From Planococcus wigleyi (lineage in GTDB: Bacteria; Bacillota; Bacilli; Bacillales_A; Planococcaceae): 64,000 bases of DNA. Every line of letters begins with the position of its first letter. Position 1 is the stretch's first letter. A program made the position numbers and the translations under genes. Shown here piece after piece: positions 25,028 through 34,432 of this stretch. The notes below the pieces were generated by a model. That model had not been told where the DNA came from. It ran no database searches and worked only from the letters and a program-made list of their open reading frames with translations. Location of the stretch: positions 245,473 to 309,472 of the forward strand of contig NZ_JACSPU010000001.1 in the NCBI RefSeq assembly GCF_014836985.1. The letters run 5' to 3'.

Positions 25028-26442
25028 ATGAAGGCGTATATTTTGAAAGTGGAAATGATCGGTTTGGAGCCGGCTGTATGGCGGCGTCTCATTATACCGG
25101 CGGGGGCGACGTTTCAACGGCTGCATGCGGCGATCCAGGGCATAACAAATTTTCAAAGCGAGTATTTGGACTGGCCGTTGCATTTACATGAATTCCGTTT
25201 GCCGGAAGAGAATTTGCTGGTCACCAATGAGCCGCAGGTTTATGAAGAGTTCAAAAAACAGAAGAAAGGTGCGGGCGGACCAACTGTCCGGAAACCACAA
25301 TCGATTAAAATTGATGATTATTTGGAGAAGTATGGCCAACTTTCCTATACGTACGACTTCGGAGACAATTGGCAATTTGAGATCCGTCTGAAGAAGTGGT
25401 AGAGGATTATTATTTCGGTTATCCGACAGTATTAGACGGAGCGGGAGATGCGCCGCCTGAAGATGTAGGAGGGGCGACCGGATTCAAGTACTTGCTTTCA
25501 GTGCTCGCGGATGAGTCGCATCCCGATTTTAAGGAGATGTTATGGTGGAGCAAAGAGCAATATTTTGAACCATACAACCGGAGCCGCATCAATGAGTCTC
25601 TCACTAACCAAAAAATCAAGAAAACGGAATGGGAGAAGATTGACCACGTGAACTATGAAGTATTGACGGACAAATACCGTCCGATTGAAAAAGATACCGA
25701 ATGGGACCGATTGCCCGCCGATTTTGATGCAGAGCAGTTCTGGAAGTATATCAAGGCCTGTACCCATCTGTATGGTGTGGTGCCGTTCGATAAAGTTCTG
25801 GAAATCTTCAACCGGCAGAACCCCAAAATGTACATAAAAAGTGGCCAAGCGTTTAGAGTCATGAGAGAAGCAGAGTGGCAAAAGCCGATGGGGCAATCAC
25901 AAGTGAGACAAGATGGCTTGGATTTTATTCATCAACAGGTAATGGAATCCGGGACAAAAGCCTTTATTGAAAGCAACGGGTCTGGAAAAGACTGGTACGT
26001 CCCGGATAAAGAGAAATTGCTGAAGTATGCGGACGACCTATACATCGAACCGACTGCTGCTTACCAGGCGTTATATCGGAAGCTCGAGCCGCATTTTCAT
26101 CCGCTCAAGTCAGTCAGCCTGAAAGAGGCCTTAAAGAAAGTATCTTTGATGATGCAGATTGAGACTGGTGCAACCCAAGCAATGCAAGAATTGATTAATT
26201 TCAGCGGCTTTGGTAGTGACCAAGATTTGAATGAGCTGGTCGGACTGTATTCGAATTTTGCTAATCATTCCCGTCATTGGGCCAATCGAGGCAACCGACC
26301 AGTCGAGCTAACTCACCGAGATAATTTGATGCCGCTGCCAGCTATGCCCTATGAAATAACAGAGGACAGTGTAAAAGTGGGCCGCAATGATCCGTGTCCA
26401 TGTGGCAGCGGCAAGAAGTATAAGAAATGTTGCGGAGCTTGA
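25028..26442 (+). pseudogene. Plasmid pRiA4b ORF-3-like protein with C-terminal SEC-C motif, frameshifted
   Basis: The first 124 codons (25028-25402) encode a pRiA4b ORF-3-like domain ([37 protein letters not shown]) and stop at TAG 25400. The same domain continues in the -1 frame from 25396 ([20 protein letters not shown]) to 26442, with a helical middle and the SEC-C zinc motif [19 protein letters not shown] at the end. One G is missing after AAGAAG relative to an intact KKVVEDYY. There is no classic slippery heptamer. Restored, the protein would have about 470 residues. Both copies in this window share the lesion. The family occurs in mobile contexts but its function is unknown. Confidence 0.8.
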
Positions 26443-26464
26443 GCAGGTTGACAAGACTTGTCCC

Positions 26465-26503
26465 CTGTAATTGAGTGCGTGCCAGGCACCCACTCAATTA
26501 CAG
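26465..26503. repeat. GTGCCWGGCAC palindrome, copy 7 (extended arms)
   Basis: CTGTAATTGAGTGCGTGCC pairs with GGCACCCACTCAATTACAG, giving 19-base arms with one mismatch around a central A. It directly abuts the permease relic. Confidence 0.9.
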
Positions 26504-26676
26504 ACGTATCAATGTACGTTAACCCGGTGACGTTCCCAATCGCCATCGCGGTGTCATCGAGTACGGCATTTGCAACCCTAATCGCATCGTCAACTAACGC
26601 ACTCTTCATGACCGCAGGGGGCTATAAGTTCAGCGACTTCGCCAAAGCGGGGATTCCGTTGTTGTTTCCGGTGTAG
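26504..26676 (+). pseudogene. C-terminal relic of an anion/dicarboxylate permease
   Basis: The frame reads NPVTFPIAIAVSSSTAFATL and then NALFMTAGGYKFSDFAKAGI before the stop at 26674-26676. This looks like the last two membrane segments of a DASS/SLC13 or similar anion transporter (P.NA......GY...DF.K.G.P). There is no start or remaining body: the sequence begins at the edge of the palindrome. Confidence 0.55.
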
Positions 26677-26763
26677 GCGGCAGGGCACGTGATTTGTCAA
26701 ATAAGTAGTATATGCTGATGTGTTGAGAAGTTCGTCAATCCTTTAAAGAATAATTGTATGAAG

Positions 26764-26810
26764 AAAAGCCCTACCTTGGAAACCATAGGGTTTCCAAGGT
26801 AGGGCTTTTC
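26764..26810. terminator. Bidirectional terminator before aldehyde dehydrogenase
   Basis: AAAAGCCCTACCTTGGAAA...TTTCCAAGGTAGGGCTTTT, long perfect hairpin. Confidence 0.85.
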
Positions 26811-26848
26811 GTATTAAGGAAATTTGCAACTTTAACTAGCATTTCTGT

Positions 26849-28369
26849 TTAAAAGAACCCTTGCTTGTCTTCGCTGTAGCTGACCAGCATGTTTTTCGTC
26901 TGCTGGTAGTGGTTCAGCATCATCAAGTGGTTTTCACGGCCGAATCCGGACATCTTGTAACCGCCGAATGCGGCATGGGCCGGATATTGGTGGTAACAGT
27001 TCGTCCATACGCGCCCTGCCTGGATGCCGCGCCCGAAACGGTAAGCCGTGTTGGTGTCGCGCGTCCAAATCCCTGCACCCAGTCCATATAAAGTGTCATT
27101 GGCAATTTCAAGCGCTTCTTCTTTCGTTTTGAAAGTCGTTACTGATACGACAGGCCCAAAAATCTCTTCCTGGAAAATCCGCATTTTGTTGTGGCCTTCG
27201 AAAACGGTCGGTTGAATATAGAAGCCTTCAGACAGCTCGCCGTCCAAGTGATTGCGGTCGCCGCCAGCCAGAACCTTAGCGCCTTCCTGCTTGCCGATAT
27301 CCAAATAGGATTGGATCTTCTCCATCTGTTCAGTGGAAGCCTGTGCTCCCATCATCGTTTCCGGATCCAGCGGGTTGCCGGTCTTAATTGCTTCCACGCG
27401 CTTGATGGCACGTTCCATGAATTCATCATAAATATCTTCCTGAATCAGCACGCGGGATGGGCATGTACAGACTTCCCCCTGGTTAAGAGCGAACATGACA
27501 AATCCTTCAATCGCTTTATCAAGGAAAGCATCGTCCTGGTCCATAATGTCTTTAAAGAAGATGTTCGGTGATTTGCCGCCCAATTCCAGCGTCACCGGAA
27601 TCAAGTTCTGTGAAGCGTACTGCATAATCATACGCCCTGTCGTCGTTTCACCTGTAAATGCCACTTTGCTGATTCGTGGACTGGATGCAAGCGGCTTGCC
27701 TGTTTCAAGACCAAAACCGTTGACGATGTTCAGCACGCCCGGAGGCAGGATGTCGCCGATCAGTTCAGCCAATACCAGGATGCTTGCGGGCGTCTGTTCA
27801 GCGGGTTTCAATACCACACAGTTGCCGGCAGCCAGAGCTGGTGCCAACTTCCAGACAGCCATTAAGATCGGGAAGTTCCACGGGATAATCTGTCCGACAA
27901 CACCAAGCGGCTCATGGAAATGATACGCGACTGTATCGTTATCGATTTGGCTTAACGAACCTTCCTGCGCACGGATCGCTCCGGCAAAATAACGGAAATG
28001 GTCAATGGCCAACGGGATGTCGGCATTCAATGTTTCGCGTACCGCTTTGCCGTTATCCCATGTTTCCGCAACGGCCAGCATTTCCAGGTTCTGCTCCATC
28101 CGGTCCGCAATCTTCAATAAGGCATTGGCGCGTTCAGTGACCGACGTTTTCCCCCAGGCATCTTTTGCCGCGTGCGCTGCATCCAACGCCAGTTCCACGT
28201 CTTCAGCGGTCGAACGGGCGATTTCTGTAAACTTCTTGCCGGTGACCGGTGAAACGTTCTCAAAATATTGTCCTTTTACCGGCGCTTTCCACTCACCATT
28301 TATAAAGTTTTCGTACTTCTCTTTAAACGTCATATTTGAACCTTCTGTGTTTGGCATTGCGTAGACCAT
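26849..28369 (-). CDS. NAD(P)-dependent aldehyde dehydrogenase (AcoD/ExaC-like)
   Basis: A 506-residue aldehyde dehydrogenase. Motifs: [20 protein letters not shown] (cofactor), [25 protein letters not shown] (general base Glu), and [15 protein letters not shown] with the catalytic Cys, where the extra Cys (C.C) is typical of acetaldehyde dehydrogenases of the AcoD/ExaC group. AGGAGG precedes ATG 28369 on the minus strand. It is divergent from the dehydratase locus, so it could oxidise the aldehyde that enzyme makes (3-hydroxypropanal or propanal). That link is inferred from position only. Confidence 0.92.
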   Translation of the reverse strand: MVYAMPNTEGSNMTFKEKYENFINGEWKAPVKGQYFENVSPVTGKKFTEIARSTAEDVELALDAAHAAKDAWGKTSVTERANALLKIADRMEQNLEMLAVAETWDNGKAVRETLNADIPLAIDHFRYFAGAIRAQEGSLSQIDNDTVAYHFHEPLGVVGQIIPWNFPILMAVWKLAPALAAGNCVVLKPAEQTPASILVLAELIGDILPPGVLNIVNGFGLETGKPLASSPRISKVAFTGETTTGRMIMQYASQNLIPVTLELGGKSPNIFFKDIMDQDDAFLDKAIEGFVMFALNQGEVCTCPSRVLIQEDIYDEFMERAIKRVEAIKTGNPLDPETMMGAQASTEQMEKIQSYLDIGKQEGAKVLAGGDRNHLDGELSEGFYIQPTVFEGHNKMRIFQEEIFGPVVSVTTFKTKEEALEIANDTLYGLGAGIWTRDTNTAYRFGRGIQAGRVWTNCYHQYPAHAAFGGYKMSGFGRENHLMMLNHYQQTKNMLVSYSEDKQGFF

Positions 28370-28689
28370 TGTAATTCCTCCCTTTGAATTGGAATACCGT
28401 ACTAGACATTTTCCTTATAAGAAAAGATAAATAGAACGGTTCGTTTTTATAATGTCAAAAAAATCAGAATTATTCAATGCAGTTTAGTGAGGACATCAAA
28501 ATAATGCTAATGAGAGTAGTTAAAATCCAGAGACTTTAAAAAGACGGAAAATTATAATAAGTTAACTGCTAGAAAAGGAGGTTCGTTTCATTAACCTTGA
28601 AGTGAGAGTATATTTTGTCAGTGACGTACAAAAAGTGGATTCCAAGCGGCATTATTCCTTTTGGAAATTAGAATGGTAATGGCGTGTGA

Positions 28690-28833
28690 GGGGATGCTTT
28701 CGGTTCTCTAACAGGATTTGCTATGAAACCAGCCAGAGAGTTTAGTCCTGAATTATTTACTGCTCCAGTGGGCGCGATACAGAAGGAAATGATAGACACT
28801 CGATCAAAGAATCGTTTCTGCAAAACCTATTGA
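28690..28833 (+). pseudogene. Relic of a glycerol facilitator (MIP/GlpF-PduF)
   Basis: The frame after the TGA at 28687 reads GDAFGSLTGFAMKPAREFSP and stops at 28831. This fits the second signature of aquaglyceroporins (G...LTGfA.NPARDfgP), with NPA changed to KPA and no other recognisable part of the 240-residue protein. It lies 33 bases before the dehydratase large subunit, where pduF-like genes often sit. The rest of the 500-base gap (28370-28689) holds only the divergent promoters and unassigned sequence. Confidence 0.55.
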
Positions 28834-28866
28834 TTTTAACCTATTACAGAAAGAAGGAGATTCTCT

Positions 28867-30534
28867 ATGAAACGTTCAAAAAGATTTGAAATTTTGGAAG
28901 AAAGACCAGTCAATAAAGACGGATTTGTACAAGAATGGCCAGAGACGGGATTTGTAGCCATGGAAAGTCCAAATGATCCAAAACCTTCTATTAAAGTAGA
29001 AAATGGAAGAATCGTAGAGTTGGATGGCAAGAGGAGAGAAGACTTCGATATGCTCGATCAATTTATTTCCGATTATACAATTGATGCATCAATTACAGAG
29101 CAAGTTATGGCGCTGGACAGTGTAGAGATTGCCAGAAAACTTGTCGATATTAACGTCCCCCGTTCTGAAATCGTCGAACTGTCGAAAGGGGTGACACCTG
29201 CAAAATTGCTGGAAGTCCTGAATCACATGAACGTCGTAGAAATGATGATGGCTTTACAAAAGATGCGGGCCAGAAAAACACCATCCAATCAATGCCATGT
29301 AACAAATGTTCGAGACAATCCCGTGCTGATGGCTGCGGATGCTGCAGAAGCAGGGTTGTATGGATTTGATGAGCAAGAAACCACTGTTGGAATTGTTCGA
29401 TACGCTCCATTTAATGCATTGGCTCTACTGGTCGGTTCCCAGACAGTAAGAGGAGGGATTTTAACTCAAGATTCCTTAGAAGAAGCAACTGAACTTCGTT
29501 TGGCTATGCTCGGACTGACTTCATACGCTGAGACGATTTCTATTTATGGAACTGAACCAGTTTTTATTGATGGTGATGATACGCCTTGGTCTAAGTCATT
29601 TTTGGCCTCTGCCTATGCGTCACGCGGGGCTAAAATGCGTTTCACATCCGGGACAGGTTCAGAAGTGCAAATGGCTGGAGCCGAAGGGAAGTCCATGCTT
29701 TATTTGGAAATTCGTTGTGTCATGATGGCGAAAGGTGCGGGAGTTCAAGGCTTACAGAATGGATCAATCAGCTGCATCGGTATACCTGCCTCAGTTCCAA
29801 GTGGACTCCGTGCAGTTTTAGCTGAAAACTTGGCTACGACAATATTTGACTTGGAAGTAGCTTCTGGGAACGATCAAACGTTTTCGCATTCGGAAATTCG
29901 CCGTACGGCTAAAATGCTTTGCCAGATGCTTCCTGGGACCGATTTTATCTTTGCTGGATTCAGTGCGGTGCCAAACAATGAAGACATGTTTGCTGGATCG
30001 AATATGGATTCAAGTGATTTAGATGACTATTTAATCATTCAACGGGATTTGATGGTAGACGGCGGATTAAAGCCAGTAGATGAAGAAAGCGTGATTGAAG
30101 CACGCTATCAGGCTGCAAAATCTATGCAGGCAATTTTCGATGAGCTGGGATTCCCTGCTATTACTGACGAAGAAGTGGAAGCCGCCACTTACGCCAATAG
30201 CAGTGAAGATATGCCGACGAGAAATGTCGTAGAAGACTTGAAGTCAGCCGAACAGATTTTACGAGATGGCATTTCAGGCTTTGATATAGCACTTGTATTG
30301 GAAAAAAGAGGGTATCGGCAAACAGCCGAACGGATCTTCGATATGTTAAAACAGCGTGTTGCAGGCGATTACCTCCATACTTCTGCGATTATCAATAAAG
30401 ACAATCACGTTATGAGCGCGGTAAACGATGAAAACGATTACAGCGGTCCGGGGACTGGCTACCGCCTAAGCCCTGAACGTTGGGAAGAAATCAAAAATAT
30501 TCGCCAAGCGATTAGTCCACAAGATTTTGACTGA
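28867..30534 (+). CDS. pduC: B12-dependent glycerol/diol dehydratase, large subunit
   Basis: A 555-residue alpha subunit of the adenosylcobalamin-dependent diol/glycerol dehydratase (PduC/DhaB1), which dehydrates glycerol to 3-hydroxypropanal or propanediol to propanal. The N-terminal KRSKRFEILEERPVNKDGFV and EWPETGFVAMESPNDPKPSI, and the TIM barrel segments KMRARKTPSNQCHVTNVRDN and FTSGTGSEVQMAGAEGKSML, are family hallmarks. Length is normal. AAAGAAGGAG precedes ATG 28867. First gene of a six-gene unit with the other subunits and the reactivase. Confidence 0.96.
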   Translation: MKRSKRFEILEERPVNKDGFVQEWPETGFVAMESPNDPKPSIKVENGRIVELDGKRREDFDMLDQFISDYTIDASITEQVMALDSVEIARKLVDINVPRSEIVELSKGVTPAKLLEVLNHMNVVEMMMALQKMRARKTPSNQCHVTNVRDNPVLMAADAAEAGLYGFDEQETTVGIVRYAPFNALALLVGSQTVRGGILTQDSLEEATELRLAMLGLTSYAETISIYGTEPVFIDGDDTPWSKSFLASAYASRGAKMRFTSGTGSEVQMAGAEGKSMLYLEIRCVMMAKGAGVQGLQNGSISCIGIPASVPSGLRAVLAENLATTIFDLEVASGNDQTFSHSEIRRTAKMLCQMLPGTDFIFAGFSAVPNNEDMFAGSNMDSSDLDDYLIIQRDLMVDGGLKPVDEESVIEARYQAAKSMQAIFDELGFPAITDEEVEAATYANSSEDMPTRNVVEDLKSAEQILRDGISGFDIALVLEKRGYRQTAERIFDMLKQRVAGDYLHTSAIINKDNHVMSAVNDENDYSGPGTGYRLSPERWEEIKNIRQAISPQDFD

Positions 30535-30547
30535 GGGGGAATTTCAA

Positions 30548-31126
30548 ATGACGACACCGACTTTTTATATCGATATGAAGATAACAGAAGAAGGAAATGC
30601 ACAAAAAGGTTCAAATCCACGTGAAGTGATGGTCGTGCTGGGGCCAGCGTATGGTAAAGAATTAAATAAAACCATTGTCAAAGTAGACCATGCTTCTGTT
30701 CTCCGTGAGATTTTATCAGGAATTGAAGAACAAGGAGCTGTTCCACGAGTCATTCGAAGTTTACGCACCGCTGACTTGGCTTTTATGGCACATGGTGCCG
30801 CGCAACTGAGCGGCTCAGGAATCAGCATTGGCTTACAGTCGAGGGGAACCGTAGTGATCCATCAACGTGATTTGGATCCGTTAAGCAATCTTGAACTATT
30901 TCCACAGTCTCCGGTCATTACCTTGGAAATGTATCGGCAGATTGGGCAAAATGCTGCCAAATATGCGTTAGGAGAAAGTCCAAATCCTGTGTTGGTCGTA
31001 AATGATGCCATGACACGCCCGAAATATCAGGCGATTGCGGCATTGCTTTACTTAAAAGAATGCCAGTCACTGGTTCCAAACCAGAAGCCGATTGAACTCA
31101 AAGTGGAATTTTCAATTACTGAATAG
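30548..31126 (+). CDS. pduD: Glycerol/diol dehydratase, medium subunit
   Basis: A 192-residue beta subunit (DhaB2/PduD), which binds B12 together with the alpha subunit: FYIDMKITEEG, EVMVVLGPAYGKELNKTIVK, SLRTADLAFMAHGAAQLSGS, GLQSRGTVVIHQRDLDPLSN. PduD of microcompartment systems is about 224 residues because of an N-terminal targeting extension. This one starts directly at the core, like cytosolic glycerol dehydratases. I use ATG 30548 (GAGGGGGAA upstream) rather than an in-frame start at 30527 that overlaps the previous gene. Confidence 0.94.
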   Translation: MTTPTFYIDMKITEEGNAQKGSNPREVMVVLGPAYGKELNKTIVKVDHASVLREILSGIEEQGAVPRVIRSLRTADLAFMAHGAAQLSGSGISIGLQSRGTVVIHQRDLDPLSNLELFPQSPVITLEMYRQIGQNAAKYALGESPNPVLVVNDAMTRPKYQAIAALLYLKECQSLVPNQKPIELKVEFSITE

Positions 31127-31138
31127 GAGGAATTGCAA

Positions 31139-31585
31139 ATGAAAAACCCAATCCAGGAAAAAAAGAGAAGGTTGTCAAAGGAAGACTATCCATTAGGATC
31201 GAAAAGTGCTGATTTACTATTTACAACAACGGATAAAGCCTATGACGAGTTAACACTGAATGCAGCTATATCGGGTGAGATTAAAGGAACGGATATGCGA
31301 ATCAGCCCGAAAACCTTAGAGATGCACGCAGAGATCAGTGAAAGCTTAGGGCGTAACCAATTGGCTAAAAATTTCCGCCGTGCAGCTGAAATGATCAATA
31401 TTTCCGACGCACGTATATTGGAAATTTACAATGCCATGCGGCCAAATCGTTCCAGCAAAGAAGAACTGCTGAAAATCGCTCAAGAATTGGAAGAAGAATA
31501 CGGTGCTGTAGAGAACGCCAGTTTAATCCGGGAAGCAGCAGACGTTTATGAAAGAAGAGGTAGATTAAAGGAAATTGAGGACTGA
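31139..31585 (+). CDS. pduE: Glycerol/diol dehydratase, small subunit
   Basis: A 148-residue gamma subunit (DhaB3/PduE). Visible: KRRLSKEDYPLGSKSADLLF near the start, MRISPKTLEMHAEISESLGR, LAKNFRRAAEMINISDARIL, and EIYNAMRPNRSSKEELLKIA, all typical. It is shorter than PduE (about 173) and close to DhaB3 (about 141), again lacking a long N-terminal extension. TAGGAGGAA precedes ATG 31139. Confidence 0.93.
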   Translation: MKNPIQEKKRRLSKEDYPLGSKSADLLFTTTDKAYDELTLNAAISGEIKGTDMRISPKTLEMHAEISESLGRNQLAKNFRRAAEMINISDARILEIYNAMRPNRSSKEELLKIAQELEEEYGAVENASLIREAADVYERRGRLKEIED

Positions 31586-31590
31586 GTGCT

Positions 31591-33426
31591 ATGAAAAAAT
31601 TAATAGCGGGCGTAGATATTGGCAACTCCTCAACGGAAGTTGCCATCGCACAAATAGAAGATAATCACGCTGTCTTTCTTTCTCAACATTTAGTTAAAAC
31701 TACCGGAATTAAAGGAACGATAGATAATGTAAAAGGCATACGCTTTGCATTGCAAGAAGCGGCCAAAAAGGCAGGTATTTCATTAAAGGATATTGAAACG
31801 ATCCGTTTGAATGATGCAGTTCCTGTAATTGGCGATTTAGCAATGGATTTGATTAGTGAAACGATCATCACGGAGTCTTCGATGATTGGCCATAATCCGG
31901 ATACGCCAGGTGGAGCAGGTATGGGGATTGGCATCACAGTTATAATTGATCAGCTGACTGCAATAGAGAATAAGGAGCAGGAATACATTGTCGTTATTCC
32001 AAAGGAATTTGACTATGAATGGGCTGCTCATCGGATAAATAAGGCAGAGCAAGATGGAATCATCATTACAGGGGCTATTGTCCAAAAAGATGACGGTGTG
32101 TTGATTCATAACAGGTTAACGAAAGAGATACCCATTGTAGATGAAGTTTCCTTGATTGAAAAAGTGCCGCTGGGCAAATTGGCTGCGATTGAAGTTGCTT
32201 TACCTGGTTATGTCATTCGAACATTAAGCAATCCCTATGGACTTTCTACCGTGTTCAATCTTGATCCCGACCAAACGAAACAAATTGCGTTGGTTGCAAA
32301 AGCCTTGGTAGGAAATCGTTCCGCTGTGGTCATACGCACTCCTCAAGGAGAAGTGGTGGAGCGCAAGATAGAAGCAGGACGTGTCATCTTAAAAGGAACT
32401 AATAAGCAGCAATTGGAAGTATCCATCAATGATGGGGCCGAATCCATAATGAGTACGTATGAAAAGCTGGGGGTTCTTCAAGATGTCCGAGGAGAAACCG
32501 GCACGAATGTCGGGGGAATGTTTAATGGATTGCGCTATGATTTAGCGCAACTTACTGGACAAGCTGCTGAGGAAATCATGATTTCTGATTTCCTGGCAGT
32601 GGATGCAGTCATTCCAACGAGCATCAGTGGGGCGATGGCTGGTGAACTGTCGATGGAAAGCGGCGTCGCTTTGGCTTCGATGGTAAAAACAGATAAAGTT
32701 CCAGTGCAGCGAGTAGCTTCTTTACTGGAAGAGGAAATAGGCGTAGCGGTAGAAATAGGCGGAATTGAAGCAGATATGGCAATTCGTGGTGCCTTAACTA
32801 CTCCGGGCACCAGAAAGCCTCTTGTCATTTTAGATATGGGCGGCGGTTCGACTGATGCGGCTTTAATGAGTGAATCCAGTAAAATCACTTCAATCCATTT
32901 GGCAGGTGCCGGAGACATGGTGACGATGCTGATCAATTCAGAATTGGCTTTAGACAATAAAGAGCTGGCTGAAAAAATCAAAAAAAATCCATTAGGCAAA
33001 GTCCTAAGTTTATTCCATATGCAATTGGAAGACGGGACGATTCTTTTTTCGAAAACGCCATTTCCTCCACATACATTTGGGAAAGTGTTGATTCGCGAAG
33101 AAAACGATCTTACCCCTTTGCCGAATAAGTTATCGATGGAGAAAGTACGCGATATACGCCGAAGTGCCAAGCGGCGTGTGTTTGTGACAAATTCGCTCAG
33201 AGCCCTTAAAAGAGTTGTGCCTACTGGAAATTTGAAGCACTTATCTTTCGTTGTCATGCTGGGGGGATCAGCTTTGGATTTTGAAATTCCACAGATGATT
33301 ACCGAAGAGTTGGGGAGATTTGGAATAGTAGCTGGCTTTGCTAATATCCGAGGAACTGAAGGTCCCCGGAATGCAGTGGCGACTGGTTTAATCTTGTCTT
33401 CTGTTGGAAAAGAGGTCGTCCAATGA
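31591..33426 (+). CDS. ddrA: Dehydratase reactivating factor, large subunit
   Basis: A 611-residue DdrA/PduG/GdrA protein, an Hsp70-fold ATPase chaperone that exchanges damaged cobalamin on inactivated dehydratase. AGVDIGNSSTEVAIAQIED (phosphate 1 loop), NPDTPGGAGMGIGITV and LVILDMGGGSTDAALMSESS (second ATPase loop) are present. Normal length. It starts 5 bases after the small subunit and overlaps ddrB by 4 bases. Confidence 0.95.
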   Translation: MKKLIAGVDIGNSSTEVAIAQIEDNHAVFLSQHLVKTTGIKGTIDNVKGIRFALQEAAKKAGISLKDIETIRLNDAVPVIGDLAMDLISETIITESSMIGHNPDTPGGAGMGIGITVIIDQLTAIENKEQEYIVVIPKEFDYEWAAHRINKAEQDGIIITGAIVQKDDGVLIHNRLTKEIPIVDEVSLIEKVPLGKLAAIEVALPGYVIRTLSNPYGLSTVFNLDPDQTKQIALVAKALVGNRSAVVIRTPQGEVVERKIEAGRVILKGTNKQQLEVSINDGAESIMSTYEKLGVLQDVRGETGTNVGGMFNGLRYDLAQLTGQAAEEIMISDFLAVDAVIPTSISGAMAGELSMESGVALASMVKTDKVPVQRVASLLEEEIGVAVEIGGIEADMAIRGALTTPGTRKPLVILDMGGGSTDAALMSESSKITSIHLAGAGDMVTMLINSELALDNKELAEKIKKNPLGKVLSLFHMQLEDGTILFSKTPFPPHTFGKVLIREENDLTPLPNKLSMEKVRDIRRSAKRRVFVTNSLRALKRVVPTGNLKHLSFVVMLGGSALDFEIPQMITEELGRFGIVAGFANIRGTEGPRNAVATGLILSSVGKEVVQ

Positions 33427-33752
33427 GCCTGAGGGAAGTTTATGTACTGATTCTCCATCATGACATTCAGCTGGATGAACTGAAAGAAGTTTGTGCAGGC
33501 TTGGAAGAAGAAGGCGTTCCCTATTTACTTCAAGAAGAAAAGCAGCTGGATACGTGCATTCAATTGTCAGCGAAGGCTGCTTCAAATTCACCGCTGCAGG
33601 TTGGCATCGGAATCGACCGATTCGGAAATATCTGTGTGCAGCATGAAAAACTGGAAAAGGACAAACCATATCTGCGGGGAGAATTAAAGAGCAGTCGAAA
33701 GGCTGGAAAGAATGCAGCCCGCTTGGTCAAAGGTTTGTCTTTAACGTTATAA
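33423..33752 (+). CDS. ddrB: Dehydratase reactivating factor, small subunit
   Basis: A 109-residue PduH/DdrB/GdrB protein, which resembles the beta subunit and displaces it during cobalamin exchange. Visible: VYVLILHHDIQLDELKEVCA, ASNSPLQVGIGIDRFGNICV and ARLVKGLSL at the C-terminus. It overlaps the end of ddrA (ATGA), so translation is coupled. Confidence 0.9.
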   Translation: MSLREVYVLILHHDIQLDELKEVCAGLEEEGVPYLLQEEKQLDTCIQLSAKAASNSPLQVGIGIDRFGNICVQHEKLEKDKPYLRGELKSSRKAGKNAARLVKGLSLTL

Positions 33753-33770
33753 AAAGAAGGGATGAAAAAA

Positions 33771-34208
33771 ATGAGCCAACTTACGTTAGCGTTAGCGAAA
33801 AAAATGATTGAGGCTGCAGAAAAAGAAGCTGCCGAAATCAACGTTCCCATGGTGATCAGTATTGTGGATGAGGGAGGCAATTTTGTGGCTTGCCATCGGA
33901 TGGATGACGCGCTTTTAGTAAGTGTCGACATCGCTCAAAACAAAGCTTGGACATCGGTCGCTATGAAAATGCCAACTGAAGAACTAGCGAAGGCAACAAG
34001 TGATGGACAAGAGTTATTTGGTATCAATACAACAAATAGCGGCCGTGTGGTTATTTTTGGAGGCGGAATTCCGTTGAAAGAAAATAAGGCGATTATTGGT
34101 GCCGTAGGGGTCAGTGGAGGTTCCGTTAAAGAAGATATTCAAGTAGCAAAAGCTGCAGTGGATGGGTTGGAGAAATCCAGCCAGACTGCAGCAGACGTTT
34201 CCAATTAA
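33771..34208 (+). CDS. GlcG/HbpS-like protein (PduO C-terminal domain type)
   Basis: A 145-residue protein of the GlcG/HbpS family: LALAKKMIEAAEKEAAEINV, MVISIVDEGGNFVACHRMDD, AWTSVAMKMPTEELAK and GAVGVSGGSVKEDIQVAKAA. The family binds haem or corrinoid-related ligands and is found as the C-terminal domain of PduO and beside many diol/glycerol dehydratase operons. Its exact role is unknown. I chose ATG 33771, 9 bases after GAAGGG. An ATG at 33762 lies too close to it. Last gene before the terminator. Confidence 0.88.
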   Translation: MSQLTLALAKKMIEAAEKEAAEINVPMVISIVDEGGNFVACHRMDDALLVSVDIAQNKAWTSVAMKMPTEELAKATSDGQELFGINTTNSGRVVIFGGGIPLKENKAIIGAVGVSGGSVKEDIQVAKAAVDGLEKSSQTAADVSN

Positions 34209-34239
34209 AAATAATGGGCACGGTTATACTGTGTTTCCG

Positions 34240-34280
34240 AAAAGATCTTTAGGAGTTTCCCAACTCCTAAAGGTCTTTTT
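34240..34280 (+). terminator. Terminator of the dehydratase operon
   Basis: AAAAGATCTTTAGGAGTT / AACTCCTAAAGGTCTTTTT hairpin. Confidence 0.8.
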
Positions 34281-34432
34281 GGAGAAGTTACATTCCTTTT
34301 ATAGGACTTCGATGATAAATGATTGAGCAGATAATACCTCAAAACTTTCTTTATAAAGATTAAATAAGCTATAATAGAGGAAAACAATTTCTGAAAAGAA
34401 GAAATATTCAGAATTGGTATGGGGGGTAGACT

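Noticed and set aside
25385..25402. Programmed -1 frameshift in the pRiA4b-like gene
   Set aside because: The site lacks a X-XXY-YYZ slippery heptamer and an obvious downstream stem. A simple one-base loss is the default reading, though kept as a question in the findings.
28370..28866. Cobalamin riboswitch upstream of the B12-dependent dehydratase
   Set aside because: No B12-box-like sequence or multi-stem layout was found by eye. Control by the PocR two-component pair is more likely.
32535..33461. Long minus-strand open frame of about 300 codons inside ddrA
   Set aside because: It is antisense to a clearly homologous gene, has Ser/Ile/Thr-rich shadow composition and no ribosome site.
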